DNA of 64,000 bases. It comes from Xanthomonas melonis. GTDB lineage: Bacteria > Pseudomonadota > Gammaproteobacteria > Xanthomonadales > Xanthomonadaceae. The stretch is from the NCBI RefSeq assembly GCF_020783655.1, contig NZ_JAJGQH010000014.1:1-64000 (forward strand), read 5' to 3'. Each line of letters begins with the position of its first letter. Position 1 is the first letter of the stretch. The notes under the pieces were generated by a model, which saw only the letters and a program-made list of their open reading frames with translations, was not told the DNA's origin and ran no database searches. Below, in pieces: positions 1-8,425 of the stretch. A program made the translations under genes and the position numbers.

Positions 1-76
1 CAAAAGGCCACCATCGTGGCCCAGGTGGGTCACTTTTACTTCGGCGCTGTGGGTCAGTTTTACATCGGCGCTAACA
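1..76. mobile_element. Terminal end of an IS21-family insertion sequence (partial)
   Basis: Two adjacent 24-bp copies, 25-48 and 49-72, differ at two positions. Each runs GTGGGTCA, a T-rich segment and GGCGCT, and the outer copy finishes in TAACA at 72-76. Read inward on the minus strand this is TGTTAGCGCCGATGTAAAAC, the arrangement of repeated terminal sequences ending in TG/CA known from IS21-family elements. The istA/istB genes would lie left of the window. The terminus lies about 185 bp beyond the stop codon of the coiled-coil membrane gene, so the element lies just downstream of that operon. Confidence 0.7.
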
Positions 77-261
77 AACGGATCAGTGCGGACCGCTCCT
101 ACGCAAGGCCAGGCATCTCCTAGCGCTCATGTAGGTATTAAGGGTTTCAAATATTTTTGTTTAGAAGAAACGCGCCGGGCTGCGCCATGTGATCAGCGGG
201 AATGAAGCTGGCGCACTCTTAATTTGGCGAGATGACGCGCCTCTATCGGCATCGGCACGCA

Positions 262-909
262 TTACCGCGTAGCCGATGTTGTGCGCAGGTTGATAGCTCT
301 GTATTGCCGTTGCTTGCCGTAACGCGGCCCGTTTTTCTCGAACGTGGCGCAGAGTCGCTCCTCTCCACAGGGTGCCAGGTCCGCTTGAGCGACCCGTTCC
401 CAATAGTCGATCGAGGTGCGCAGCTGTGCGAGCTCGTGACGCTTCTCCTTGACGATGTCCACCGAGTAAGCCATCGCCCCCAATCCCAGCACGCCCGCCA
501 CCAGCATCGTGGCCGAGGCGATCCACATGCGCCGGGTGCTCCGAGTCTCCAACGTCTGCTGCGCTTGCATGTAACGCCGCGTGGCGTGCTGCAATGTCTC
601 GTCGGCAGTGGCCATTTCTTTGTTGAATCGTTGGGCTGCCGGTTCCAGCGTCTGCGTCAACGCCTGATTGGTCAGCTGCGTCAGCCTCGGCAGTGCGTTC
701 TCCAGCACGCGATTGATCTTGGAGTCGGCGCTGCCCACCGCGTTCTGGAGCACCTGGAGTTGCTCGGTGACCACCTCCCGCAGCCGTTGTTCGCGCTGCT
801 GCATGGATGCCACCAGGGTCGTCAGCACCTTGACCGTCTCCTGTAACGAGGCGTTCGATGCATTCAACGTGGCCATCATTCTCGCCATTGCGGCGTCTTG
901 CCTGTCCAT
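262..909 (-). CDS. Hypothetical coiled-coil protein with one transmembrane helix
   Basis: I do not recognise a family. The protein is about 215 aa. The first 130 residues are rich in Gln, Leu and Thr with heptad-like spacing and predict a long coiled coil. One hydrophobic segment follows (WIASATMLVAGVLGLGAMAY, about residues 147-166), then a basic C-terminal tail of roughly 50 residues. The ATG at 909 is preferred over an upstream start at 996 because AGGAG sits five bases before it, and because the upstream extension is only a frame-shifted reading of the neighbour's glycine repeat. It lies 40 bp after the large nuclease-domain gene on the same strand and is probably cotranscribed. Proteins of this shape often accompany conjugation or secretion genes, but nothing here proves that. 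Confidence 0.7.
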   Translation of the reverse strand: MDRQDAAMARMMATLNASNASLQETVKVLTTLVASMQQREQRLREVVTEQLQVLQNAVGSADSKINRVLENALPRLTQLTNQALTQTLEPAAQRFNKEMATADETLQHATRRYMQAQQTLETRSTRRMWIASATMLVAGVLGLGAMAYSVDIVKEKRHELAQLRTSIDYWERVAQADLAPCGEERLCATFEKNGPRYGKQRQYRAINLRTTSATR

Positions 910-949
910 GAGGTCTCCTGAGCTTGGCTGGTCACGGAAGCGATTTTGA

Positions 950-3900
950 CTAACCACCGCCTCCACCACCACCACCGCCTCCTCCTCCCCCGCCACCGTC
1001 TCCGCCTCCGTCCCCTTGGGGACCGCTCTGCATCGGCCCCTTGGCGAACTCCGGCAGCGTCAGCACCATCACCGACCCACGGCTGGTGTTGACCTCTGCT
1101 GAGACATCCATCCCCAGTGCTTGGCGTGAGGCGGCGAGCTCCTGGGCCTCCTGCTGGGCCTGTTCCTCCAGGAACTCGTTGCCTGTTTTGATCAGCGCCT
1201 GCGTTGCTGCGCTGTTGGCCACCCGGTTCAGGGCCTGCTCGATCGCCAGCTCGTTTTTGCTGTCGAGCGCGTAGAGCACTTCGTCGATGTCCGGGTCGCC
1301 GGTGATGGATTTTCGCTGAGTCTGCGACGCATCGTTTGGCGCATCCCCTGCCCCTGGACCGGCGAAGCGCTGAGCTAGAGGTGGGTAAGCATCGGTTTGC
1401 TCTGCCGCTTCACTGGGAGAGCGACGCGCTTGCTCGCGCTGCGGGAACTCGTCGAGGCTTGTGCCGTCCACGCTTCGGGTGTCGTCGCGAGCGAAGGGAT
1501 AGGGTTCTCCACGCTCGCGATACTCCCTCCATTGCTTGTGGAAGCGTTCGTCTTCCCGATCCGCCGCCTCAATCTCCTGTTGCAGTTGACGCAGCGAGCG
1601 CATGGTCTCTTCCAGGAACAGGGCGCCGCCCGGGTCTACGGCACTGCGGTCCTGCGCCGGGGTTGATTGCGTTCGTTGGTCTTCTGCGTCAGCAGACCCG
1701 ACAGACACGTGAGTGGCGGCACTGCTTGCCAATGACTGCTCACGCGCTTGCGCGAAGTGTTCTGGGGGCAGCACCGGCACACCATGATCAGCGAGCAAGG
1801 CGTCTGAGGGACGGGGCTGTTCGGCTTCTCGCTCAGGCGTGGCAGACGCTGTGGAAAGCGATGCAATCAACGGTTCTGCTGTCGCAGGCACTGTTGGGGC
1901 CATGGTCTGAACCGGCGCTGCTTCCTGCTCACGCGCCACCTCTTGCTGACGGACCGACGCTTGCTCCATCTCCGCCGGCTGCGTTTGCACATGGCGAGAC
2001 AGCGCCGGGGACACCGTATCGGCCTGCACGCTTTGCACAGGTTGGTCGCTGCGTTCCCGGCCCCCAGAGGGAGACACTTGGAGGTGCGCAGCATCGCGAC
2101 TCTCCAATGCCTGCCTTTCCGGCGCGCGCTCTGCTTTTTGTGCTTGATGCGGCTGCGCGTCACCCAGGCCCGTCGTCTGCTTTGGTGGGTCAGGTGGGTT
2201 GTGAACCAGCTGTTCGCCTGCCTGTTGGTTCTGGACTTCAGACTGCTGACGCGTCTCCTTCTGCTGCAACCCGGGCCACGGCGTTTGTTGAGCCAGCGCG
2301 GCATCTTGAGCGTGCGGTTGAGGGTCCGGTTGCGGCGAGGATTCCTGAGGCTGGGCCTGCTGCTGTTCGAGTCCTTGAACTTGCTGTTGATCCTGTGCTT
2401 GCCGAGCCTGATCTTCCTGGGCCTCAACCTGCCTGGCTTCTTGAGCCTGGCGGTCTTGCTGCTCCCGATGCTGGTTGTCGGCTTGGCGCTCTTGCGCCTG
2501 ACGTTGCTCGACATCCCTTTCCTCACGCTCCTGCAGTTCGCGCTGCTGGCTGGCCTGTGCTTGGCGCTCCTGTTGCTCGTGTTCTTCCTGTTCGCGTTGC
2601 TGCTCGGCTTGGCGTTGACCTTCCAACACCGCGTGCGCCTGGACCACTTGTTCGCTTTGTGACCTGTCTTCGTGCTCAGGCTGTGCCTGCTGGAGGTGCT
2701 CGCGCACCTGCGCAGCGTGTTGCTCTTGCACGAGGCGATCTTGCTGTGCGCGTTCTTGCTGCGCCTGCGCCGCGACAGAGGATTGCATGCGTGCCTGGAT
2801 ATCCAGCACTTGCTGCGGATTGGACGACTCGGAGGTCGAGGTGTCCGCATCTGCCGTTGCCTCGGCCGCGCGCCCAACGCTTGGCGAATCTGGTCGATTG
2901 CCTTGCGCCTCGCTCAATGCCTGCCGGATATCCTCGCTGCTAGTGACAGCCACCACACGAGTGACCCCATCACTGCCGCGCTGGAGGTGCGCAATGGGGC
3001 TGTCGTAGCCGTATTGCCCCGACTCATTGCGCTGCAACTGCTGCATGGTCGGCCCGGTGATGCCGCTGGCCGCCATGGTCCGCTGCGAGGCCAGCTCCAC
3101 GGCCTGCTGGGCTTGCGGGCTGACGTTCAAATCAACGCCGGCGGCCCGGTAACGATGCAGCAGTTCGTTGTGCTCCATCTGCGCAGCCGTGGGTGGGGGA
3201 AGTGCCTGGATCGCTGCCAAGGCTTCCTGGGCGCGCTCGATTGAGGGCTGCCGCAGTTGGTCGGTCAGTTCCAGCTCCATCGCCAGGTTGCCACTGGCGA
3301 CGCCATTCTTGCCGGCCCACTGCCCAGACTCGTTTCGCTGGTAGAGCTGAGCGTCTGAACCGAGCACCGCTCCAGGCTTGGCTTGGGCGGCTTGGACGGC
3401 CGCAGGCACTTCGACCCCGTAAGCCTGGGCACGTTGCGCGGCATGGTTTTCCAAGTATGCGGCGGCGATGGCTTCGCGTCCGGTGGCGATGTTGCTTTCG
3501 ATGCGGCTAAGGGCTTCTTGATTGAGCTGTCGTGCGCGTTCCGGGGAAGCGGTTTGGTGTTCGTAGCTGCCCCGGTCGTTGGCACCGGATACTGCGGTTT
3601 TGACTTGGCGCTCCCATGCCTGGCTTTCCGGATTGCGATGCCAGTTCTGGTTGTCTAGTCCAACTTGGTCGCTGGCTCTTGCAGGGAGGTTGAACGGGTC
3701 CTGTGGTGGTGGAGCCTTGCCCAGCGCCAACTCCACTGCCTTGGCGTTGGCCAACGCACCCAGTTCCTGGGATTTTTCGTAGCTCGCAACCACGGGCTGC
3801 TCGCCCGATGTGCGGCCGCCATCCTGGGCAAAGTCGATGGCCGCTTCGCGCTGCCAGTTGCGACCATTGAATTGCCACTCCACACCGGCCTTGTCGGTTT

Positions 3901-4969
3901 GGTGGTAGATGGCGCGGTTGTCGAGCAAGTCGGCGCCTTTGTCGAACGCCTTGCTCATCAACAGCGCATCGCCGACCACCAGCGCCGCGGGCACGAAGCC
4001 ACTGCCGCCCAGCACCGCTGCCGTGGACGCACCGCCGGCCCAGCCGCCCGCGTTGCGGGCAATGGCGTGCTGAACTTCCGATTGCGCGGCCGTGGCATTG
4101 CCTTGCTCCAGCAGCTCTGCCGAGTTGCGCGCAGTCAGCACCGCATCGGCGCCAGTGGCTAGCAAGCCACCCGAGCGCACCAAGGTGCTGGCGGATGCGT
4201 TGCCCAGCAACACTTCCATGGACGCGGCACCCCTTTGCCCACGGGGAACTCGCAGAGGTCCGCCCGCTTCTTCGCCCAGAACCTGCTCGACCTTGAGGAT
4301 GCCCTGTTCTGAAAAAACCACGCGCCCGTCATGATGGGCATTGGCGATGGCGAGCGACAACCCATGGCGCTGAAGTTCGATGTCCCCGCCTCGAACGATG
4401 GCGATGTTGCCGACATGGATCTGGTTGAGCGTAGTGACGATGCGCGACTCCGAATGCGCCACAGCTCCCCAGCCGTGATCCACCCCCGTGAAGCTTTTTA
4501 GGGCATCAATCTGTTGAGCATGAGTCTGCTGATATGCCTGGATGTCGCGGAAAAATTCTTTAACCCTCTGGCTGGTCTGCGCAGGGGTTAAACCAACAGG
4601 TGTATTGGTGTTCAAGTCGCTGTTGATTAGGCCTACTTTGACGGTATCGCGTAGTTGCTCGACGCGCTGAACAACGCGGTCCATTGCCGCTGGGTCGCCC
4701 TCCAACATGGCTCGTCCATCTCGAGACGCATAAATATCTTCAAGGCGATCAAGCAGCCCATACTGGTATGCGCTAAGAGGGCCGCCGCTGTGTGGCGTGA
4801 TGCCCATCATTTGAGCAAACGCGGGATTGGCCGGAAGGAACAGTCGGTTTTGCGGTGCGTGGATATCAAACTTCCCCGCCCGTTGAAGCTCATCAAGCAA
4901 CTCGCTGTTCTTCAGCGTCTGCTGTTCAATACTGTGGTGGTCCTGAAAAAGCGTTCGGTAGTTCGGCAC
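950..4969 (-). CDS. Large AHH-nuclease-domain toxin/effector with Gln-rich and poly-Gly C-terminal half
   Basis: A 1339-aa protein starting at GTG 4969, with AAGGAG upstream. The N-terminal 75 residues match the AHH branch of HNH/EndoVII nucleases: a His pair at 11-12, FDIH at 34-37, Asn41, Leu-Pro at 45-46, and His60 in PHSGGPLSAY. Residues about 270-350 hold Ala/Gly-rich hydrophobic stretches. Two regions (near 455 and 560-660) share RNESGQW/RNESGQY-type motifs. Residues about 730-900 are extremely Gln/Glu/Arg-rich and probably coiled coil. The C terminus ends in 15 consecutive glycines. The preceding gene, 36 bp upstream, is an Imm11-like immunity protein, which supports a toxin role. AHH domains usually sit at the C terminus of polymorphic toxins. 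The N-terminal position here suggests delivery through a C-terminal signal, as for type IV effectors, but I see no clear XVIPCD domain. The nuclease assignment is motif-based. Confidence 0.65.
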   Translation of the reverse strand: MPNYRTLFQDHHSIEQQTLKNSELLDELQRAGKFDIHAPQNRLFLPANPAFAQMMGITPHSGGPLSAYQYGLLDRLEDIYASRDGRAMLEGDPAAMDRVVQRVEQLRDTVKVGLINSDLNTNTPVGLTPAQTSQRVKEFFRDIQAYQQTHAQQIDALKSFTGVDHGWGAVAHSESRIVTTLNQIHVGNIAIVRGGDIELQRHGLSLAIANAHHDGRVVFSEQGILKVEQVLGEEAGGPLRVPRGQRGAASMEVLLGNASASTLVRSGGLLATGADAVLTARNSAELLEQGNATAAQSEVQHAIARNAGGWAGGASTAAVLGGSGFVPAALVVGDALLMSKAFDKGADLLDNRAIYHQTDKAGVEWQFNGRNWQREAAIDFAQDGGRTSGEQPVVASYEKSQELGALANAKAVELALGKAPPPQDPFNLPARASDQVGLDNQNWHRNPESQAWERQVKTAVSGANDRGSYEHQTASPERARQLNQEALSRIESNIATGREAIAAAYLENHAAQRAQAYGVEVPAAVQAAQAKPGAVLGSDAQLYQRNESGQWAGKNGVASGNLAMELELTDQLRQPSIERAQEALAAIQALPPPTAAQMEHNELLHRYRAAGVDLNVSPQAQQAVELASQRTMAASGITGPTMQQLQRNESGQYGYDSPIAHLQRGSDGVTRVVAVTSSEDIRQALSEAQGNRPDSPSVGRAAEATADADTSTSESSNPQQVLDIQARMQSSVAAQAQQERAQQDRLVQEQHAAQVREHLQQAQPEHEDRSQSEQVVQAHAVLEGQRQAEQQREQEEHEQQERQAQASQQRELQEREERDVEQRQAQERQADNQHREQQDRQAQEARQVEAQEDQARQAQDQQQVQGLEQQQAQPQESSPQPDPQPHAQDAALAQQTPWPGLQQKETRQQSEVQNQQAGEQLVHNPPDPPKQTTGLGDAQPHQAQKAERAPERQALESRDAAHLQVSPSGGRERSDQPVQSVQADTVSPALSRHVQTQPAEMEQASVRQQEVAREQEAAPVQTMAPTVPATAEPLIASLSTASATPEREAEQPRPSDALLADHGVPVLPPEHFAQAREQSLASSAATHVSVGSADAEDQRTQSTPAQDRSAVDPGGALFLEETMRSLRQLQQEIEAADREDERFHKQWREYRERGEPYPFARDDTRSVDGTSLDEFPQREQARRSPSEAAEQTDAYPPLAQRFAGPGAGDAPNDASQTQRKSITGDPDIDEVLYALDSKNELAIEQALNRVANSAATQALIKTGNEFLEEQAQQEAQELAASRQALGMDVSAEVNTSRGSVMVLTLPEFAKGPMQSGPQGDGGGDGGGGGGGGGGGGGGG
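953..997 (-). repeat. Glycine-codon (GGN) repeat tract
   Basis: Fifteen consecutive GGN codons close the reading frame of the large nuclease-domain gene, followed outward by two further Asp/Gly interruptions up to about 1018. The tract is a trinucleotide microsatellite whose length could vary by slippage in steps of one residue without breaking the frame. Confidence 0.85.
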
Positions 4970-5005
4970 GGATCGGGCTCCTTCCTTGCGACCTTGTGCA
5001 TCGCC

Positions 5006-5647
5006 TTATCGGTTGACTACATCGTAGAACCACAGGCCATCCGATTGCCCTTGAGTGCCTATCCCGGCTGCTTTCACAGCATCCTTGAACACCCGGTCAC
5101 AAAAGACGCCGCCGTGAAACGGTAGCCTGAACACGTGCGCCGACCCCAGCACGTCGCGTTTGAAGGCCAGCCGAGAGCCCCCCGCCAGGCTGTAATATTT
5201 ACCGTCTTCGTATTCGTCACTCACCTTAATATCTAAGTGAGAGGCATCTTCATCCAACGCGTCCACGGTGCGGACCACATCGCACAGGTAGACGTTTGGC
5301 CCCTTCGAGCCATCGGCCAAGCGATAGTCAGTCTCGGCAAACGCGAACGCCCGAGGATCTACCGCCTCCATCACTCGACGTAGGCGCTCTGACACCAGCC
5401 AGTAACCACTGAATCCCCCTTCCAGGTCTTCGGGAAGCACGCCTTCACCGGGCTGGTAGACAAGGCGTGGGATCTCGCGCAAGGCGGGAAATCCGCCGTC
5501 CTTGGGCTTCAGAATTAGCCTTGGCGGAGTGAGGAGAACGTCTCGGTTCTCAAAAACAACCCCATGGCCTTTTCCCCCGCGCCGAACGTCCGGCTGCAGG
5601 TGGAAGAACTCCCCTTTCTTGGGCTGATTGGTCGTCGTTGTTTCCAT
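5006..5647 (-). CDS. DUF1629 / Imm11-like immunity protein
   Basis: A 213-aa protein without signal peptide or membrane helix. The pattern of conserved aromatic and acidic segments (GFSGYWLVSERLRRVMEAVD, AFAFAET, then YLCDVVRTVDALDED and a C-terminal LPFHGGVFCDRVFKDAVKAA) matches the DUF1629/Imm11 family, whose members act as cytoplasmic immunity proteins for polymorphic toxins. The ATG at 5647 is chosen over a GTG at 5662 because GGGAAA lies just before it. The gene is 36 bp upstream of the AHH-domain protein on the same strand, so it would be translated before its presumed toxin. The pairing is inferred from position; the cognate specificity is not visible in sequence. Confidence 0.65.
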   Translation of the reverse strand: METTTTNQPKKGEFFHLQPDVRRGGKGHGVVFENRDVLLTPPRLILKPKDGGFPALREIPRLVYQPGEGVLPEDLEGGFSGYWLVSERLRRVMEAVDPRAFAFAETDYRLADGSKGPNVYLCDVVRTVDALDEDASHLDIKVSDEYEDGKYYSLAGGSRLAFKRDVLGSAHVFRLPFHGGVFCDRVFKDAVKAAGIGTQGQSDGLWFYDVVNR

Positions 5648-5973
5648 GCGTTTCCCGGCCACTTGGGTATGGTTCTTACCTCAGTCGAGCAGAGTCTACC
5701 GTCTCACGCCAAAGCGCGCGCTCAAGCGGCTGCCTCAGCCGCACTTCTGGTGCACCGTCAGAGCGTTCTTGTGCAAACTCATCACTGAGGCGAGTTCCTA
5801 CACCACGGCATACCCTCGGTAACTACGCATAGATTTCACTCTTCCACGGACCGACCATGGGCTTCGATGTCAATGCAATCTACGCGCAAGTGGCCACAGG
5901 GCTCCGAAAAGCCAAGCTCCACTGACCAATTCAGCGAGCCAGCCTGCAAAGCCCTCGTTGATCTCTAGAAAAA
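5648..5973. other. Intergenic stretch upstream of the toxin/immunity operon
   Basis: No supported gene. A short perfect hairpin (GCGGCTG at 5726-5732, CAGCCGC at 5736-5742, 3-base loop) lies between the AlpA-type gene and the immunity gene and could end transcription from alpA or shape the 5' leader of the operon. No T-run follows it. The operon promoter should be within this stretch, but I see no convincing -35/-10 pair. Confidence 0.4.
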
Positions 5974-6198
5974 TCATGGTTTTGCACGCTTCACCATGAA
6001 CTCGGCGATGTACTGGTTCACTTCCCACTCGATGAAGCCGATGTTGCGACCGGGGCAAATCGGCTTCAGGAATTCCGGGTCGTGATACGGGGAGGCCCCG
6101 TCCATCCACGCATACACAGTTGCCCTGCCAATGCCGATCCTCGCCCGAACTTGAGTCGAGCGTTGGGCATGGGGCCCGCACTGCTTACTGCTGCTCAT
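5974..6198 (-). CDS. AlpA-family phage/island transcriptional regulator
   Basis: A 74-aa protein with the AlpA/MerR-like winged-helix pattern: RIGIGRATVYAWM, a short loop containing DPEF, then GRNIGFIEWEVNQYIAEFM. AlpA-type proteins bind DNA as regulators or excisionase-like factors of integrated elements, which fits its place in the accessory region. It reads away from the helicase operon at 6,383 and toward the toxin/immunity operon, with about 185 bp separating it divergently from the helicase gene. It may influence either flanking operon. No integrase gene accompanies it in the window. Confidence 0.75.
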   Translation of the reverse strand: MSSSKQCGPHAQRSTQVRARIGIGRATVYAWMDGASPYHDPEFLKPICPGRNIGFIEWEVNQYIAEFMVKRAKP

Positions 6199-6325
6199 GC
6201 TGATTACCCTGCTTGTATGAGACCCGTCTCCCCCCCCGGTCTAGCGCAAGCCGGGACCAGCGTCGATCCACGCCAGGTACAGCTGCCACCGCCAGTGCGC
6301 GTTGGCGCGCTAGGTGGTTCCCGAC

Positions 6326-6355
6326 TTGAGTTGGGCGTCTCCGACCAGCTACGCT
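6326..6355 (+). promoter_or_regulatory. Possible promoter of the helicase operon
   Basis: TTGAGT (6326-6331) and TACGCT (6350-6355) are 18 bp apart, in the gap before the first helicase gene. The resulting transcript would start near 6362 and include the ribosome site at 6370-6378. The -10 element is poor, so this is only a candidate. Confidence 0.3.
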
Positions 6356-6382
6356 TGGCTGACGCGACTAGGGAGCGGATGC

Positions 6383-8425
6383 GTGTCAGGGGAAGAAGTA
6401 GAGGTTCGCGTTCGCGAGAACGGCAGGGTCGTAGCCACAATCCAAAGGCCACTGAGAGAACTCGACGGGAAGCCGGCGATCACTTATCGTAAGCAGCTCT
6501 GGCTGCTGAACGGCAACTCCATCGAGATCGGTGCGGCCATGTCTGGCCCCCCGCTACGCCCGCCACAGCTGTCGGCCGACGCCGAAGAGATGTTCAAGCG
6601 GGAAGTTCCGGTGCGCGCCGAGCCTCCGCCCCCCCTACCGCCTGAGACCGAGGACCTTGGCGAGGGCGCACCGACTTGGCAGGACGACCCGGTCGCCGAG
6701 CCGCCGGCTGCCCGCCTGATCGTTGACGCCGGCCCTGGTACCGGCAAGACGCATGCGGCCTGTGCGCGTGTCGCGGCGATGGTCAATAGCGGCATCCCAG
6801 CTTCCCGTATCTGCCTCGTGAGCTTTACCCGCACGGCGGTTGTCGAAATCCGAAGTCGCATTGCGCGGACATTGGAGGAGCCCGGCGACGCCGCGAGCGT
6901 TCGCGTCATCACTCTCGATGCCTTCGCGTGGGCCGTGCACTCCGGTTTCATGAAGGAAGCACGCCTTACGGGTAGCTACGAGGACAACATCAACGTTGCC
7001 CTGCAACTCCTTCGAAAGGATCAGGATGTGCGCGATGATCTGGCGCGCATCGAGCACCTGATCGTTGACGAGGCACAAGACATCGTCGGCCCTCGCGCGG
7101 ATCTTATCCTTGCGATGGTGGACGGTCTCAGCCCCGAGAGCGGGATCACTGTCTTCGCCGACCGCGCCCAAGCGATCTACGCGTTCGCCGAAGGCGAGGA
7201 CGACTCCAATGGCACGAATCTGCTCGACGCGCTAACAGCGCGCGGCTTTCGCCAGATGCAGCTGACCGAAGTGCATCGCACTTCGGACCCGAACCTCCTT
7301 GCCATCTTCACCAAACTGCGCCGTGACCTTCTGTCTGGCCGCAAGGCAAACCTCGAGAAGCACGTCAAGAGCGAGATCCGGCGTCTGGCCCATGCAGATG
7401 CAGGTGAGGTCGCGAAGCTCAAACTCGATGCGCTGCCACACGATGCGCTCGTCCTCATGCGCAACCGCTTGGACGTTCTGATCGCCTCGAGCCGCGCCGG
7501 ACTTTTGCCGCACCGTCTGCGTTTGTCCGGCATGCCAGTCTGCGTGCGCGGCTGGGTTGCCCAGTTGCTCTGGGACTACACCCAGCGGCGGATTACCCGC
7601 GACAGCTTCGAGAAGCGCTGGCACGCGCGCGACATCCAGGCGCCCTTCGACTGCGCCGAAGCATGGAGCCGCTGCGTAGAAGTGGCCGGAGACTCCGTCC
7701 ATGTCGTTGATCTCCACTCGCTGCGAAAGGTGCTGGCCCGCACCAACCCGCCCATGCAGTTTTGCACGCCCGAGTTCGGCACCGCCGGGCCGATCCTCGG
7801 CACCATCCACGCCAGCAAGGGGCGCGAAGCGCCGACTGTCTACCTCTACCTGCAAGAGACAGCGGCCGCCGACGAGACGGGCGAAGAGTCGCGGATCATG
7901 TTCGTCGGCGCTACCCGACCGCGCGATCGCCTGCTGGTGGGCACCACGGGCGGCCCCGGCGGAAACAAGATGAATGGCCGCGTGTGGCGTCGCACTGGCA
8001 TCTCGATTGAGGTCGAAGTGGGGCGTCCGCACGACATCGAGCCGTCAGGACTCGTCGGGCGCACCTTCTTCGCCCGGCAGGAAGATGCCCGCGTCGCTCA
8101 GGAGGCGTGGGCGAGCCAGCCCCGCCGCCTGCGCCTGATGTTGCGCGCCGAGTCGACCCTAGGCTGGCAGTTCACCATCAACGATGGAGAGCAGCGGTTG
8201 GGCGGGCTGAGCGATCGTTTTCGCGGCGACATCGAAAAGATTGCCTGGCGTCTCAACAAGTCGATCACTTGGCTTGCATACGGCCGGTCTATCGGTCTGC
8301 GCACGATGGTCGTTGCGCCCGATAGCCCTCACCTCGAAACCATGCTCGAACCGTGGAAGTCGAGCGGCTTTCTCTATGCGCCGCTTCTGACTTCGTTCTC
8401 TCACTCCAAGCCGAAATCCCGCTGA
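6383..8425 (+). CDS. UvrD/Rep-like SF1 helicase, first gene of the DrmAB-type operon
   Basis: About 680 aa from GTG 6383, with GGGAGCGG eight bases upstream; a GTG at 6314 would add 23 residues but lacks a comparable ribosome site. Residues 1-50 (VEVRVRENGRVVATIQ onward) form a small basic domain I do not recognise, followed by a Pro/Glu-rich linker. The helicase core carries Walker A GPGTGKT (117-123), motif Ia LVSFTRTA, Walker B LIVDEAQD (226-233), a motif near TIHASKGREAPTVYLY, and motif VI RIMFVGATRPRDRLLVG. These are diagnostic of superfamily 1A ATPases. The last 160 residues are unassigned. Its TGA overlaps the next start (TGATG), showing translational coupling to the DrmA-like gene. 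The likely role is DNA unwinding or translocation within an anti-phage complex, inferred from context. Confidence 0.85.
   Translation: MSGEEVEVRVRENGRVVATIQRPLRELDGKPAITYRKQLWLLNGNSIEIGAAMSGPPLRPPQLSADAEEMFKREVPVRAEPPPPLPPETEDLGEGAPTWQDDPVAEPPAARLIVDAGPGTGKTHAACARVAAMVNSGIPASRICLVSFTRTAVVEIRSRIARTLEEPGDAASVRVITLDAFAWAVHSGFMKEARLTGSYEDNINVALQLLRKDQDVRDDLARIEHLIVDEAQDIVGPRADLILAMVDGLSPESGITVFADRAQAIYAFAEGEDDSNGTNLLDALTARGFRQMQLTEVHRTSDPNLLAIFTKLRRDLLSGRKANLEKHVKSEIRRLAHADAGEVAKLKLDALPHDALVLMRNRLDVLIASSRAGLLPHRLRLSGMPVCVRGWVAQLLWDYTQRRITRDSFEKRWHARDIQAPFDCAEAWSRCVEVAGDSVHVVDLHSLRKVLARTNPPMQFCTPEFGTAGPILGTIHASKGREAPTVYLYLQETAAADETGEESRIMFVGATRPRDRLLVGTTGGPGGNKMNGRVWRRTGISIEVEVGRPHDIEPSGLVGRTFFARQEDARVAQEAWASQPRRLRLMLRAESTLGWQFTINDGEQRLGGLSDRFRGDIEKIAWRLNKSITWLAYGRSIGLRTMVVAPDSPHLETMLEPWKSSGFLYAPLLTSFSHSKPKSR

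Noticed and set aside
1336-2943. Long plus-strand frame opposite the Gln-rich effector
   Set aside because: Composition is Arg/Pro/Ala-rich as expected for the complement of CAG/CTG-rich coding DNA. No ribosome site or family.
4600-4969. XVIPCD-type type IV secretion signal in the large effector
   Set aside because: I looked for GLxRIDHV- and FAVQG-like blocks in the C-terminal half and found none; only an IDEVLYALDS segment is vaguely similar.
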